Made by a program: the position numbers and the translations under genes
Part shown: one piece after another, positions 1 through 10,253 of the stretch
How positions within the stretch are numbered: the stretch's first letter is position 1
How the letters are laid out: every line of letters begins with the position of its first letter
The notes under the pieces: generated by a model
Seen by the model: the letters and a program-made list of their open reading frames with translations, nothing else
The model's database searches: none
Told to the model about the DNA's origin: nothing
NCBI GenBank assembly: GCA_029204225.1
Contig: CM055108.1
Location: forward strand, 12,523,955-12,587,954
Length of the DNA: 64,000 bases
Direction of reading: 5' to 3'
Origin: Diphasiastrum complanatum
Taxonomy: Eukaryota; Streptophyta; Lycopodiopsida; Lycopodiales; Lycopodiaceae

Positions 1-48
1 TGTATGGAGCGCATATATATCTTTCGAGAATTTTGGCGCTCCATACAA
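1..48. repeat. Palindrome centre at window edge
   Basis: TGTATGGAGCGC at 1-12 and GCGCTCCATACA at 37-48 are perfect inverse complements around a short AT-rich loop. The same loop lies at the symmetry centre of the large inverted repeat at 50.86-50.92 kb. This suggests that copy A also has a mirror arm just outside the window. Confidence 0.7.
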
Positions 49-557
49 TGAACTCATCGCGGCAGGGCCATGGTTACCGTTGAAAGCAAACCACAATGCT
101 GACTCTGTCATAAGTGCTTCGTCTCTCTTCTTACTTTTCTGAGTAGATTCTTTTGTCAAAAGAGATCTACAGGTAGGACAAGTTTGGTTTTGGTCCAGCC
201 ACCGATCAAGGCAAGGTTTATGAAATATGTGAGAACAAGATGGTAATAGCCATACAAGATCTTCCTTTTTGTACCCACAAAGGCAAACTGCACAAATTGC
301 ATCCTCTTCACAACAGAACCTCTCCACGATTGAGCCCACAGTGGGACATTTAGTGAGTCCCGCATCTCATCACCAAAATTGCCACTGTGATCGCAGGGGC
401 CTGATCCTTGATATCCCACAGGTGGCGCAGCATGCCCAAGCTTGATTCCAACTATTTCAAGAATCTGAAAAACAAAATCTGTAGTGGAACCCAGGGAAAC
501 AGTTGAATTCAAGATGCAAAGATCAGAGAACTCCAGCCGAGTCATCCAAAATGCCAT
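1..557 (-). pseudogene. RING-H2 (XERICO/RHA-like) pseudogene, copy A
   Basis: On the minus strand an N-terminal frame opens with MAFWMTRLEFSDLC and a hydrophobic stretch ending ILEIVGIKLG, as in XERICO/RHA2-type E3 ligases that anchor by a hydrophobic N-terminus. The RING-H2 domain (CAVC, then CSHIFHKPC, WLDQNQ and CPTC) lies in a different frame at about 1-340. The two parts are out of register near 345-360, where one base appears lost in the DSLN/TVGS segment. Copy C (50887-51419) has the same lesion, while copy B (50342-50885) does not. Known role of the family: a RING-H2 domain binds two zinc ions and recruits an E2 for ubiquitin transfer. This copy should not make a full protein. The 3' end runs into a palindrome at the window edge. 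Confidence 0.8.
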
Positions 558-1825
558 CTTCTTGCGAGTGCGTGGTAAATCAAATTTGACGCAGAAGAAA
601 AAAGCTGCTAAGATTTTCTTGGAAACTTTCTGAATTCACTTTGAATTCAACCTTCTCTCTCTCGCGTTCCCCGAAGCTTAATGTTGTTTCTGTTTCCGTA
701 ACACGCCACTATACTTGTAAGCTCCTATTATATTTCTGTCAGTTACAAAGAATCAAACAAACTCAAATCTGATCATGATCTTCTCGAGGCTTCAAGGACA
801 TGCTAAAGGAATGTGAACCAATATTATGCTAATATCCAACACTGGATTCGATCCAAAGCAAATTATTCAGCACTCTAATGGTAATGCAATGTGAAGGGAC
901 AGCTGATATACTGAAAACATATTCTCTTCTTATAGTATCGTCGGCACTCGCAAAACGCAACTTTCACATTAAAATACAATTAAGAAATGGACAAACAAGC
1001 ATGTAAAATAAGATAGCGGAACAAACTACCCTCAGATTCTAATGTCTATTTTTGTAACAGAACATATTACACCACATCAGATTAATTTGACCTTTAATGA
1101 GTGAAGATCTCAATCTCGCATGTCAAATGTGTATTTCAGCTCTAAAAAAGTGTAAGCATGAAACCCATATGACTGTGTGTGTCTAATCGAATCAGCATGC
1201 ATTCACTCTACTTTGAACCTGCTTTATAAACCTGCTAATTGTATGTTAAACAAGTCTACCATTTCAAGCAATATGTGAAAGTTTTCCTTGTTGCAAATTG
1301 TTGTACGAAAAGTATATAATCTGATAAACGGAATAGAGATAAAAAAAAATCTCATTCCAGTCAACCGAAGGTCCATCGTTGGTTTCCAATGCTAGTAGGC
1401 CGCAATTAAGGCTAAAAATAGTATACAAAAGCTCTTGGTCCATCGTTGACCAGAAGCTTACTTTTCCTTAGAACATCTAAAATATATATAGCATTTTGTG
1501 CATACAAAGAAGCTTAGAAAAGGTCGTAGAGTGCTGAAAAATAGGAGAGTTTTTGATAGTTTTGTTGTAATCTAAATATTGGATGATGTTGTAAATGGTG
1601 CTAATTATGGTTGTAAAGCCAGCATTGCTTCTGCATGCATAAAGGCTACCAAAATTTCAACATGCTCTTCACACTGCTCGAGGTTTACTTCCACCGCTTG
1701 TATAGCCTTTTGTGCCTCCCTTTGAATCTTTGGTGACAAATCAGCGACTGGTTTTTCAGAAGACTATTATGGAGCATCTTTACTCTTAATCCTTCAGTCA
1801 ACTTATCACTGATTCACCTGCTAAT
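558..1825. other. Non-coding flank of RING-H2 pseudogene, no gene seen
   Basis: No coding signal is visible. The stretch is repeated almost base for base at 51.42-52.68 kb, and inverted at about 49.17-50.34 kb out to position ~1690. It therefore behaves as the 5' flank (upstream on the minus strand) carried along with the RING-H2 unit. Confidence 0.6.
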
Positions 1826-2137
1826 GCAGTTCCAGCTCGTCTTCTTTCTTGTGCTGGTCCAGGTGCAGGGGCTTGGCTGGTTGCACGTCCAGTTCTTCCA
1901 CTCTTGCGACTCAACAATGACTTGTTTATAACTGCCCTTCAAACCAGATTGGGACTCCCACATCCAATGTTAATTGGTCTCTCGAAGTGTTCATGTGGGC
2001 ATGTGTTGGATTCCTTGGGTACTCATCTTATGCGGTGCCCCTCAGGTGGAGAACGTATTGTTTCACATGATTCTATTCGTGATCTATGTGATTTATGCAA
2101 GACTAGCATGCTAAAATTGTTGATTTCTACCTTCTAA
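1826..2137 (+). pseudogene. LINE-type ORF2 C-terminal fragment
   Basis: The open frame reads LLSCAGPGAGAWLVARP, then LQTRLGLP, then a Cys/His cluster C-S-C-G-H-x6-G-x-H-x3-C-P-x-G-G followed by HDSIRD. This is typical of the region after reverse transcriptase in plant non-LTR retrotransposon ORF2 proteins, where a CCHC-like motif closes the polypeptide. Only about 100 codons remain, with stops on both sides. It is a truncated relic with no RT core. A second copy is at 52691-52948. The family call rests on motif spacing and is fairly secure; the clade is not determined. Confidence 0.6.
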
Positions 2138-2211
2138 CTAGTTCTAGATGTGTTGATCAAATTGACCAAGATCAAAATCCATTAATGTATTTTGGATCAT
2201 AACTTTTCACA

Positions 2212-2223
2212 TGGTATCAGAGC
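2212..2223 (+). promoter_or_regulatory. Primer-binding site of copia element 1
   Basis: TGGTATCAGAGC directly follows the LTR terminus (TTTTCACA). It matches the complement of a plant initiator Met-tRNA 3' end, the usual primer for minus-strand cDNA in copia elements. It fixes the LTR boundary at 2211. Confidence 0.9.
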
Positions 2224-2803
2224 AGGTTGCATGTCAAATATGGAGATTCAACCATTTCTAGTGGTGGATTTGACGGCGCCATAAATTATTTGTGGATTAC
2301 ACACTGAAATCAAGTTGTTGGAAGCATAGAAAGTGGATCTTTGTGAACCTATCACCATTTTAGGTCAAATTGCTTGTATTAGGCCAATTTTTGAATCCAT
2401 GCACTAGAATTTGGAGACAAAAATTGCCTATGGTAGATAATCATACATTCTAGTAGATGTCATATCAAGATTCGAGCTTTTGCATCTAGATTCTTCTTGA
2501 TTCAATATTTTGCATTTTTGAAGAAACCCTAAATTTGATAGGATCTCTTTATTTTCAGGTTGCTGGATTCTCAATAGTAGATTTATGTCTTAGGTGTTAG
2601 CAAAACTTCATCATATTGTGTTTAGATATACTGTGATCAAGAAATTAAAATTCTATGTGCTAGGAATTGCTAGAAAGAAGAGAAAAAAGAGAGAATAGAA
2701 TGTTCCATATCTTTGTGATTTTTTCTTGAGTTTCATTTGTTGATTTCAAGGGAGTGCTTTGTGCATTGGAACATGTTCAAAGTGAAGATCAAATCATTGG
2801 AAC
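2224..2803 (+). other. Untranslated leader of copia element 1
   Basis: AT-rich sequence between primer-binding site and gag start, with no conserved frame. It probably holds packaging and dimerisation signals, by position only. It ends just before an ATG that begins the gag frame. Confidence 0.55.
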
Positions 2804-3685
2804 ATGGCAATCTCAAGTGGCTTCATGTTAGAAGGCAACGATAGACTTACCTCTAACAACTATTCTACTTGGAAGGTAAGGATGGAGTCCTTATTGGAGA
2901 TGAATGAGTTGATGGAGATTGTTGCAGGTGTGAAGGAGAGGCCTCAAGCACCCGAAGATCAGTTGATGTATGATCAGAGAGCTAAAAGAGCTCTACACAT
3001 GATTAAGATGAATGTTACCGATGAGCTTCTAAAGGAAGGTGGTAAGAGCATTACATCAAAGGAGGCTTGGGATTCATTAAAGAAGCTTTATGAATCTAAG
3101 TCTACATCTAGAGTACCAACCCAAAGAAGATGAATCTTTTCTAGTTTGCAAAAGAAGGAAGAGAGTGCTCATGCTTTTGTTTCAAGAATTAAAGCATACA
3201 ATGATGAGCTTGCATATATTGATGAGAGTATTAAGGATGTAGACCTTGTTCAAGTAGTTCTTAATGGCTTGTTGGATGATCATGCTCATCTTGTTCAAAG
3301 CTTTTCCATTCAAAAGACTTTACCAAGCATGTTGGATTTGCAAGAGATATTGGTGAATGAGGAGTTTAGGCTTCAATCAAGAGGAAGTGGATCTACATCT
3401 CAAGTTGATGGAGATGAGTCTATGTTCATAAAAGGCAAATTCAAGGGCAAAGACAAAAGCAAGTGGTCAAAGGGTCAAGATCAAGGTGAGCCATCATATT
3501 TTTTTTAAGAAGAAGAAAGACAGGTAAAATTTGAAGTGCTTCTATTGTGGAATCAAAGGGCCTTTTTCTAGTGATTGCTTTAAGAAGAAGAGAGATCAAG
3601 GTGATAAGAACACCAACCTAGCTATTGATTAAGATGATGTTGATGAACAAATGTCAAATGATGCTTTCATCTTGCTTGTTGGCTA
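2804..3685 (+). pseudogene. copia element 1 gag (broken)
   Basis: The frame starts MAISSGFMLEGNDRL and has the copia gag N-terminal motif NNYSTWKVRMESLLE, then the UBN2-type core (SHxFVSRIKAYNDEL, VLNGLLDD). An in-frame TGA at 3131-3133 replaces a codon in the LTLRRQIFSS motif seen in elements 2 and 3. A run of T at 3500-3507 shifts the frame before the zinc knuckle. The knuckle itself (CFYCGIKGPFSSDC) has Pro where the zinc-binding His should be. Gag forms the virus-like particle of copia elements; this copy cannot encode it. Confidence 0.8.
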
Positions 3686-4402
3686 ATGATGGAGACATTG
3701 ATCCTCGGTGGATTTGATGGTGGAGCTACATCACACAGGACATATCATGAGGAGTATTACTCATCCTTGATGGCACTTGAAGGTGACAAGAAGGTTATTT
3801 ACACGGCCAATGATGGTGAGTGTGCAATCAAAGGGATTGACACAATTCCTACTTCCCTTTCCACAAATAGGAATGTGAGTTTGAGAGATGTGTTGTTCAT
3901 TCCTTCCATTACTAATAACCTTCTTAGTGTAAGTCAATTGCTTGATAAGGGATTCAAGGTGGAGTTTGTTGGTGATGCTTGTTTGATCAAGAAAGAAGCT
4001 GAATTGATTGCAAAAGGGAAAAGGCAAGTTAAGTTGTTCAAACTTGATGCTTTTGTTGTTGCTAACCAATTTGGATGTATGGCAAACAAAGACATGCCAA
4101 ATCAAAAGGTATGGCACAAGAGATTGGGGTATCTCAACTTGAAGTCATTGGAGGTGATGGAAAAAAGGCAAGTTGTTTTTGGTCTTCCCAAATCTTTGTC
4201 AAGCATTAGTCATGTTGTGAGCAATGTGCACGTTCTAAGTCACATAGGTTACCTTACAAGAGATCTATGTCTAGATCAAATAAGACTTTCCATCTTGTGC
4301 ATTTGGATATTCATGGTTTATCTACAATTGGCAATGCTAAACCCAAGATGTATGTTACATTCATTGATGATTTTAGTAGATTTTTTTGGGTCTATCTACT
4401 AA
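3686..4402 (+). pseudogene. copia element 1 protease and GAG-pre-integrase (broken)
   Basis: The 238-codon frame includes the aspartic protease region with the active triad changed to D-G-G-A (normally DSGA) and a frameshift just ahead of it. It continues with FIPSITNNLLSVSQLL and the WHKRLGYLNLKSLEVM His motif of the GAG-pre-integrase domain. The frame is lost in the Cys half of the HHCC motif near 4160-4230. The product would be inactive. Confidence 0.75.
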
Positions 4403-4416
4403 AAAACAAAGTTTAG

Positions 4417-5100
4417 GTGTTTGATATCTTTGTCAAGTCCAAGATTGCAAGAGAGGTTCAATTTTTTACAAAGATCAAGTGCTTGAGGAGTGAAAATGAT
4501 GGAGAGTATATATCTACCAAATTCAAGGCCTTTTGTGAAGAACATGAGATCAAGATGGAGTACACAAGACCAAGGACACCACAACAAAATGGAGTGGCCG
4601 AGAGGAAGAATGGAACTTTATGTGAAAGTGCCAAAGCCATGAGGTTAGGCGCTAATATTCCTAAATTCTTTTGGGATCAAGCTTTGTTGTGTGCTAATTT
4701 TCTAAGGAATAGATGGCCAAGTGTGGTATTGGATGAAAAAACTCTTTTTAAAATATTGTTTGGTAGGAGGCCAAGTGTGAAGATTTCCAGAACTTTTGGT
4801 TGTATTTACTATATCAACATTACTCTTGATGATAGAACCAAGGAGGATCCCTCTTCAAAGAAAGGTGTGTTTGTTGGCTACAATGAGGTAAGCAAGGCTT
4901 ACAAGATCTACATTCCGTCAACCAATAAAGTGGTCATTCGAAGAAAGTTTATTTTTGAAGAAGAAAATTTTCCAAAAGTTTCTTCAAGTGGTGGTGTGGA
5001 CATTGGATCTAAAATTATTGATGTTGATAATGTGATTGATGGTACTTTGGATGTTCATGGTGAAGGGCTAAATTCAAGTCAAAATCCAAGGAGGACATAA
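4417..5100 (+). pseudogene. copia element 1 integrase fragment
   Basis: The 227-codon frame covers integrase from the second catalytic position to the C-terminal region: RSENDGEY (the usual Asp of RSDNGGEY is Glu), PQQNGVAERKN with the catalytic Glu, then KKGVFVGYNEVSKAYKIYIPS. The first catalytic segment is upstream in another frame (4290-4410). The frame ends at a TAA in the NPRRTSRE-like linker. The Asp to Glu change is also in the 54 kb copy. Confidence 0.8.
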
Positions 5101-5179
5101 AGGGAAAGACAACAACCTTTTAGACTCACTTATGATGAGAAAGGTAAGCAAGTGGAAGCTACTGATCTTGCATTTCTCA

Positions 5180-5956
5180 CATGATTTGGTGAATCTTATT
5201 GTGTAGATGATGTTATGCAAGTGGATGATGGTTTTCATGGAATGTATGCAACTAATGGATCTGTAAAACAAGTTTTGTTAAATGGCTTTGATGGTCAAGT
5301 GGAAGATCAAGAGGTTGATCTTAAAGGGCTCTGTCAACACAAAAGGAAAGGTGGCAATTTGGAGCTAGTCAGGAGCATCAAAGGAAGCAAAGGTGTTTTG
5401 GATCTATTTGTTTAGTTTATTGAAAACTCAAGTAAGGTCAAAGGAGCATCAAGGAATTGTTTTTCAGGTCTACTTACTTGTGCCATATCATGTTTGAGCA
5501 ATCTCATGTGAATGTGTGCAAATTGTCAAGATATGATGAAACTAGCTACATTGTTTTGCATCATTTTGATGCTGGAGTTGTATTAGAATTCTTGGATGGT
5601 TTTGCTGATGGAAATGAAACTATTGGAGGCTCATTATATCACTCATTCATGATCAAGTCATCAAGGATTGATGACTTCTTGTGGCAAGATGGAGATGGAG
5701 GCTCGTTCATGGAGTTTTATGATGGATACATGGCAAGAAAGGACAAAGAGGTAGGAGACATGCAAGCAAACGGTTATCACTCAAACTTATTATCTGGTTG
5801 CTGTAATTTCCCAGAGAGTTAAGTTGGAAGCATGTAGGAATCACCTCATTTACATTCTATTTGCTTCTTCATGTTCTAGTTACTTTGGCCATGTAAATTT
5901 GATGTAAGAAATAGTGAAGCATCCCATGTGGACACTATTCTCTATATCAATTATGG
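5180..5956 (+). other. Non-pol replacement segment in copia element 1
   Basis: From FGESYCVDDV onward the sequence no longer resembles copia RT. It matches a segment in element 2 (16055-16990) and in the 55 kb copy. Frames include GFDGQVEDQEVDLKG, GGNLELVRSIKGSKG and, at 5490-5822, MFEQSHVNVCKLSRY ending in DGYMARKDKE. Related frames in element 2 keep the same order. I do not recognise the protein. It sits exactly where RT is expected. Confidence 0.6.
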
Positions 5957-5957
5957 A

Positions 5958-6250
5958 AGTTACTATGAAACCATAGAAAGGAGGTCTATACTTAGGATGG
6001 ATATCATTCTAAATTCTTGAAAGCTTTTCGTGGGCTAATTGGTTTTCACAAAAAAAAAGTAGCAACTCCTTGGCCTCCATTACTCGAAGCTCCACTAACA
6101 AAGTAGTGCGGTTTAGGGTTACTATGAAACCATAGAAAGGATGTCTATACTTATGATGGATATCATTCTAAATTCTTGAAAGCTTTTGGTAGGCCGAGAG
6201 CTAGCTCCTTTGATGCCATGGATTCCATTGATTGAAGATTAGGATGGCTC
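5958..6250 (-). repeat. Duplicated copia fragment (GAG-pre-integrase/RNase H)
   Basis: Sequence at 6027-6245 repeats 6675-6893 (offset about 648 bases), and 5961-6027 repeats part of it a third time. In minus-strand translation it carries the HPNLQSMESMASKKLALGLP (GAG-pre-integrase) and LRVMEAKELLLFFCENQLA (RNase H) segments of copia element Z. It is a local duplication inside a dead element. Confidence 0.65.
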
Positions 6251-6279
6251 AATCTTTTGTGCCAAAGCTCCACTTGAAT

Positions 6280-6440
6280 GGTTAGGTCCTACATTTTAGA
6301 AATCTTCATCAAATGACCTACTTAACACCTATGATTCAGATCTAACCAATCTAGGCCTCTTATTCACACTTGGAAGAATCTCCAAATGTGTGCACAAGAT
6401 TTACCTAGTTAATCAAGCTTAAATTTGTCTATTTTAAAAT
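6280..6440 (-). repeat. Probable 3' LTR remnant of copia element Z
   Basis: A purine tract (minus strand GAGGAGGAAT) ends near 6440, where a polypurine tract would meet a 3' LTR. The next bases (ATCAAGCT followed by an AT-rich stretch and TTTTAAAA) resemble the outer end of the right LTR near 9490-9510. The similarity is loose, so the boundary is approximate. Confidence 0.35.
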
Positions 6441-6479
6441 TCCTCCTCAAAACTAGTTTAATAAAATTAAGTTACACTT

Positions 6480-6760
6480 ATTCATAACTCAAAGGGTTGA
6501 TCTTAGCTTGATCAATGAATTATTAGACAAGGATTCAGTGAGGCTATCAGCCACGCAATCTGATAATGGAACATGTTGGAGTTGGATCTCTTTAGCTTGC
6601 ACCTTCTCTCTCAAAAAGTGATGAGCAATCTCAATTATTTACTTCTTGCATGAAATGTAAGATTGGTTGCAAGTTGTTGGGCTAATTGGTTTTCACGAAA
6701 AATAAGTAGCAACTCCTCGGCCTCCATTACTCGAAGCTCCTTAATCAAAGTAGTGTGGTT
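6480..6760 (-). pseudogene. copia element Z RNase H C-terminal fragment
   Basis: The minus strand reads LIKELRVMEAEELLL, ENQLAQQLATNLTFHARSK, then IEIAHHFLREKVQAKEIQLQHVP and a DIFTKPL-like end. This is the C-terminal half of copia RNase H, including the His-containing HARSKHIEI motif. Stops interrupt it. It abuts GAG-pre-integrase sequence, so the central pol has been lost. Confidence 0.7.
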
Positions 6761-6765
6761 TAGGG

Positions 6766-7465
6766 TTACTATGAAACCATAGAAAGGAGGTCTATACTAA
6801 GGATGGATATCATTCTAAATTATTGAAAGATTTTGGTAGGCCGAGAGCTAGCTTCTTTGATGCCATGGATTCCATTGATTGAAGATTAGGATGGCCCAAT
6901 CTTTTGTGCCAAATCTCCACTTGAGCTAACCATATTCACACTTTCAATATCCAAATTAGCATCCAACTTTCCTTGCTTAATGCCACTAGCTATGCACTCA
7001 TTATTTTTCAAGATGGAACACACTCCATTCTTGAAATGTACATCTAGTCCATTGTCCTTTAATTGACCAACACTAAGCAAGTTTTTTTGTAATGGATGGA
7101 ATATACAAAACATTATCAAGATCTATCCTTTTAGATGATCCTAAGCATAATGGAATAGATACTATGCCATCTATCTTGCATTCTTGATCACTAGCAGTGT
7201 AGATTGATTTCTTAGAATCATTACAATAAAGTAGATAAGAGAAATAATGCTTGTTGAATGACATGTGGGAACTAGCCCCACTATCAATCCGCCATGTCTC
7301 TTGGCTTGATGTTGGTGTAGATGCTGCCATCAAGGATGTGTTGAAGCCATCTTCTTCCTCCTCCCCTTGTGCAAGATTGCCTTGATCTTCATTCCCTTGT
7401 GCATTCTTCTTCTTATAGCATTCGAAAGAAAAGTGTCCTTTCTTCCCACAAAAGAAACACTTCAA
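6766..7465 (-). pseudogene. copia element Z zinc knuckle, protease, GAG-pre-integrase
   Basis: From 7465 on the minus strand: knuckle CFFCGKKGHFSFEC (all CCHC ligands present), an acidic linker, then WRIDSGASSHMSF with the aspartic protease DSGA intact, YTASDQECKIDGI and VLYIPSITKKL. A frameshift near 7073-7119 separates the final part (LLSVGQLKDNGLDV). Another near 6890 separates the GAG-pre-integrase HPNLQSMESMASKK segment. Confidence 0.75.
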
Positions 7466-8204
7466 CTTTGCTTTGTTCTTTTGCTTTGCTTTGGAGGTAG
7501 ATGCTCCATCCTGTGCCTCGGCCTCCTTGCCTTGGATCTTCTTGAAAGGATGAGACTTCTACTTGCCTTTAGATGTGAAGTTTTCTTTCTCATCACCATT
7601 ATGTAGTGATAAGGACCGCATTCTTGTTTTGAGGTGAAGAATCCTACTCTCCTCGGCCACAAGAATATTATGCAATTTTTCAATTGATGGAAGTTGGTCT
7701 TGAATAGCAAAATATTGAACTAGATTAGAGAACTCATCTCCTAATCCATTCAAAATTACTTGTACTAGTTCATTATCTTGGATCTTCTCTCCTATAGATC
7801 CCAATTCTTTGTTCAAGGATTTTATCCTTAGGACATACTCTTGTCCATTTTCTCCACTTCCCCTCATGCTTTATCAAGTTTCTTAGCATAAGCACTCTTG
7901 AAGTGTTGTTGGATTCATAAATGTTCTTCAGTGAATCCCAAGCCTCTTCTGATGTGGTACAAGAAGCCACCTCCTTCAAGAGGTCATTGCTTACATTTAA
8001 CTTCAAGCAATGTAGGGCTAATCTAACCATCTTCTTGTACTTTAGTTGTTCTTGGGGAGCTTGAGGCTCTTCCTAAACTCCTAAGACAATATCAAAGAGA
8101 TCATGAACCACTAGTAGTGATTCCATTCTTACTTTCCAAATGGAATAGTTTGTGGAAGTTAGTTTCTCACCAGATTCTAGCATATATCCACCCATGGATG
8201 TCAT
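7466..8204 (-). pseudogene. copia element Z gag (broken)
   Basis: The reading starts at ATG 8204-8202 (MTSMGGYMLESGEKL) and shows STNYSIWKVRMESLL, then LHCLKLNVSNDLLKEVASC, SEEAWDSLKNIYESNNTSRVL and VQVILNGLGDEFSNLVQYFAIQ. All belong to the UBN2-type copia gag. A stop after DIVLGV near 8070 and frameshifts near 7870 and 7560 break it. It is followed in another frame by the zinc knuckle. Confidence 0.75.
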
Positions 8205-8764
8205 TTTGAATCAAAGCCTATGAGATACACAAAGATCTCTTGATAGTGATCTAAGATAGATTTTTAGCTTTTAAGAAGCTTTTAATCTCAGGACAATAAA
8301 TCCTAGTTCAATTTGGATGATGATATAATAGATCAACTACAAATATCCTAGCAATTCACTCCTCAAAGAAATTGATTCTAGTTCAATTTGGTTTGATATT
8401 TCACACACACTTAAGATCTGAACAAATCAACCTTAAAAATTTGATCTAATGCTTCAATGACTCAACTCACTATTTGATCATTAGCATTCAATAGATTGAA
8501 CCTAGATCTAGACAATGCACTATAAACCTTGAATTTTGGACTAATATGCACTTTTTTGGATCAAAAACACTAATTGAAGTTAATTTGAAGGTTTCTATAC
8601 AATTTCACAAGTGTGGACAGTACTTCAGCAGCCCACAAATCGATTTTGACCAAAAACAATGATGTTACTTCTCTCTTTGAACTTGCCCTCTCTAGAACTC
8701 AAAAACGATAAATTGTCAATGAGTTCTCAAGTATTATTAATCATTTAGATCACTCTTAGACTTA

Positions 8765-8776
8765 GCTCTGATACCA
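8765..8776 (-). promoter_or_regulatory. Primer-binding site of copia element Z
   Basis: GCTCTGATACCA on the plus strand is the complement of the TGGTATCAGAGC site used by the other copia elements here. It fixes the inner end of the right LTR at 8777. Confidence 0.8.
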
Positions 8777-9510
8777 TATCAATTTTCAAAGAAAAAGGAC
8801 AAATATTGACTGTACTATCAATCATTAAGAGTTATTGATTGCTTAATCCAAAGATCTATCAAGTCTAGATGTTAGATCTTGATCTAGATGCTTTACACTA
8901 TGATTTAAGCAAGAGAAATGGATCAAATGATCAAACACATGGATGGGTGGCCTCACACATGTGGAGGATAGTACCTGTATGGCCTGTTTACAGAGAGTAA
9001 AGTACATTAACTTAAAAATCCATCTCATTCATCAAAACTCAAGACAAATGTAGAAATCTCAACAAAACTAGAATTTGGCAATCTCACATCAACTTGTTAT
9101 TGATTCGGTTGATCCCTTTATAGATCAAGTACATCCATGAGTTGTGTACTGTCCAGCAAGCCTTCACACGTGTGAAGAGTGCCTAGTCATCCAGATCCAC
9201 CAATGGGAGCCATATGTGCTCATTTCCCAAAGTTGACTATTCTCTTTGGCTAGAAAACAAAAAACTAGTCTTCCACATTTATAAGAATATTCCCTATAAA
9301 ATAGGATCTACTGAAATCTTCCTATCTTATCTTCTAGAAGCTTATCCACATGTGTGAATGGTATCTTGACATGTGTGAGTAATAACTCATTCACATGGAA
9401 GTCCAATCTATTTACACAAAGTTTGACCAATTTGACCATTTTCAAGATTCTACTCAAAGGTCAATTTCACACTAGTGTAGATCAAGCTAAAATCAATCTA
9501 ACTTTATAAA
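8777..9510 (-). repeat. 5' LTR of copia element Z
   Basis: The region between the primer-binding site and the next element has no coding sequence, which fits an LTR of about 730 bases. The inner terminus reads TATCAA rather than a clean TG, so it is mutated. A CACACGTGTG palindrome at 9165-9174 matches one in the LTRs of elements 2-4. The outer end is approximate. Confidence 0.55.
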
Positions 9511-9556
9511 AATGACTTATGTACATTCTTTCACACATAGGAACAAACTCCACATG

Positions 9557-10253
9557 TGGTGAAAGTTAGACATCAAAATACTGACGATCAAGCACTTGCG
9601 ACATGCCAAAAACAAGGCAAGGGCAAGGACAGGAAAAAGCCTAAACAACAATTTGCCAAGACTTTGTGGCGGAAAGGGCCATTGGAAGAGTGAATGTCGC
9701 AAATTCCTGGCGGAATAAGGAAAGGGAAAACCAGAACAAGCAGGTAACCTTGTCAATGAGGGTGAGATTGAAGACTACAGCATCTTCATATCTACATTGT
9801 CATCTAATCAAGATGTTCAAGCATGGTAAATTTATTCAGGAGCCACAAGACACATGACAAGTGACAAGAATTGGTTCATTAGCTTGAAAGTGTTGGATAT
9901 TGGAGCATCCGTTTCACAAGCAAATGGTGATGTGTGCAAGATCAAGGGGATAGGCACCATTTCAGTCCAACTACCTAATGGAAAAAGCAGGATGATCAGG
10001 GAGGTACTTTACGTACCAGGTTTGAAGAAAAATCTACTTTTTGTGGGAGTCATTACTGATCAAAAGCTGAAAGTAGAATTTGCCCATGATCGTTGCTTTG
10101 TGAAGGATGTGAACCAAAAGTTCAAAGTTATTGCGGATGGAGTAAGGGAGCCCAATACTAAATTGTACATGTTGAATGCTACAATTAAGGGACAACATGG
10201 ACTCGTATCATCCATTCCATCGCAAACTGAGTTGTGGCATAAGAATCTAAAGT
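9557..10253 (+). pseudogene. copia (element 5 family) knuckle-protease fragment
   Basis: This stretch matches 63081-63770 closely. It carries a zinc knuckle (CGGKGHWKSEC), the linker EGEIEDYSIFISTLSS, a protease segment with SGATRHMT (Asp replaced), then GDVCKIKGIGTI and LYVPGLKKNLLFVGVI, ending in the GAG-pre-integrase ELWHK. A stop interrupts the protease (AW-stop-IYSGAT). The match ends abruptly at ~10253, where gypsy RT begins in frame. Confidence 0.75.

Larger units (their letters stand above)
1..5690. repeat. Segmental duplication, copy A of RING + LINE + copia-1 block
   Basis: This block lines up collinearly with 50.87-55.51 kb: RING-H2 pseudogene, ~1.1 kb of non-coding flank, LINE tail, then copia element 1. 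Shared derived changes show common descent after decay. Both have the RING frameshift, and both have His to Pro in the copia zinc knuckle (CFYCGIKGPFSS). The distal copy lacks about 1 kb (LTR end and gag start) that is present here at about 2088-3068. Identity looks high by eye but was not computed. The left limit is outside the window. Confidence 0.8.
2150..5956 (+). mobile_element. Ty1/copia element 1, degenerate and RT-less
   Basis: Order on the plus strand: an LTR remnant ending near 2211, a primer-binding site at 2212, gag, a zinc knuckle, protease, GAG-pre-integrase, integrase, and then an unrelated ~0.8 kb segment where RT should be. Several in-frame stops and frameshifts make it non-coding overall. 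No RT or RNase H follows before the sequence turns into another copia relic at ~5958. Gag and integrase sequences place it in the same clade as elements 2-4. It is part of the block duplicated at 52.95-55.5 kb. Confidence 0.85.
6280..9510 (-). mobile_element. Ty1/copia element Z, minus strand, internally deleted
   Basis: Read from the right on the minus strand: an LTR-like region (8777-~9510), a primer-binding site, a leader, gag (8204 leftward), zinc knuckle, protease, GAG-pre-integrase, and then directly RNase H at ~6480-6760. All of integrase and RT is missing between ~6766 and 6755. Multiple frameshifts show age. It belongs to the same clade as elements 1-4 by its gag motifs. Confidence 0.75.

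Noticed and set aside
2212-2223. Initiator-Met-tRNA-like sequence as a tRNA gene
   Set aside because: Only the 12-base primer-binding complement is present, with no tRNA fold.
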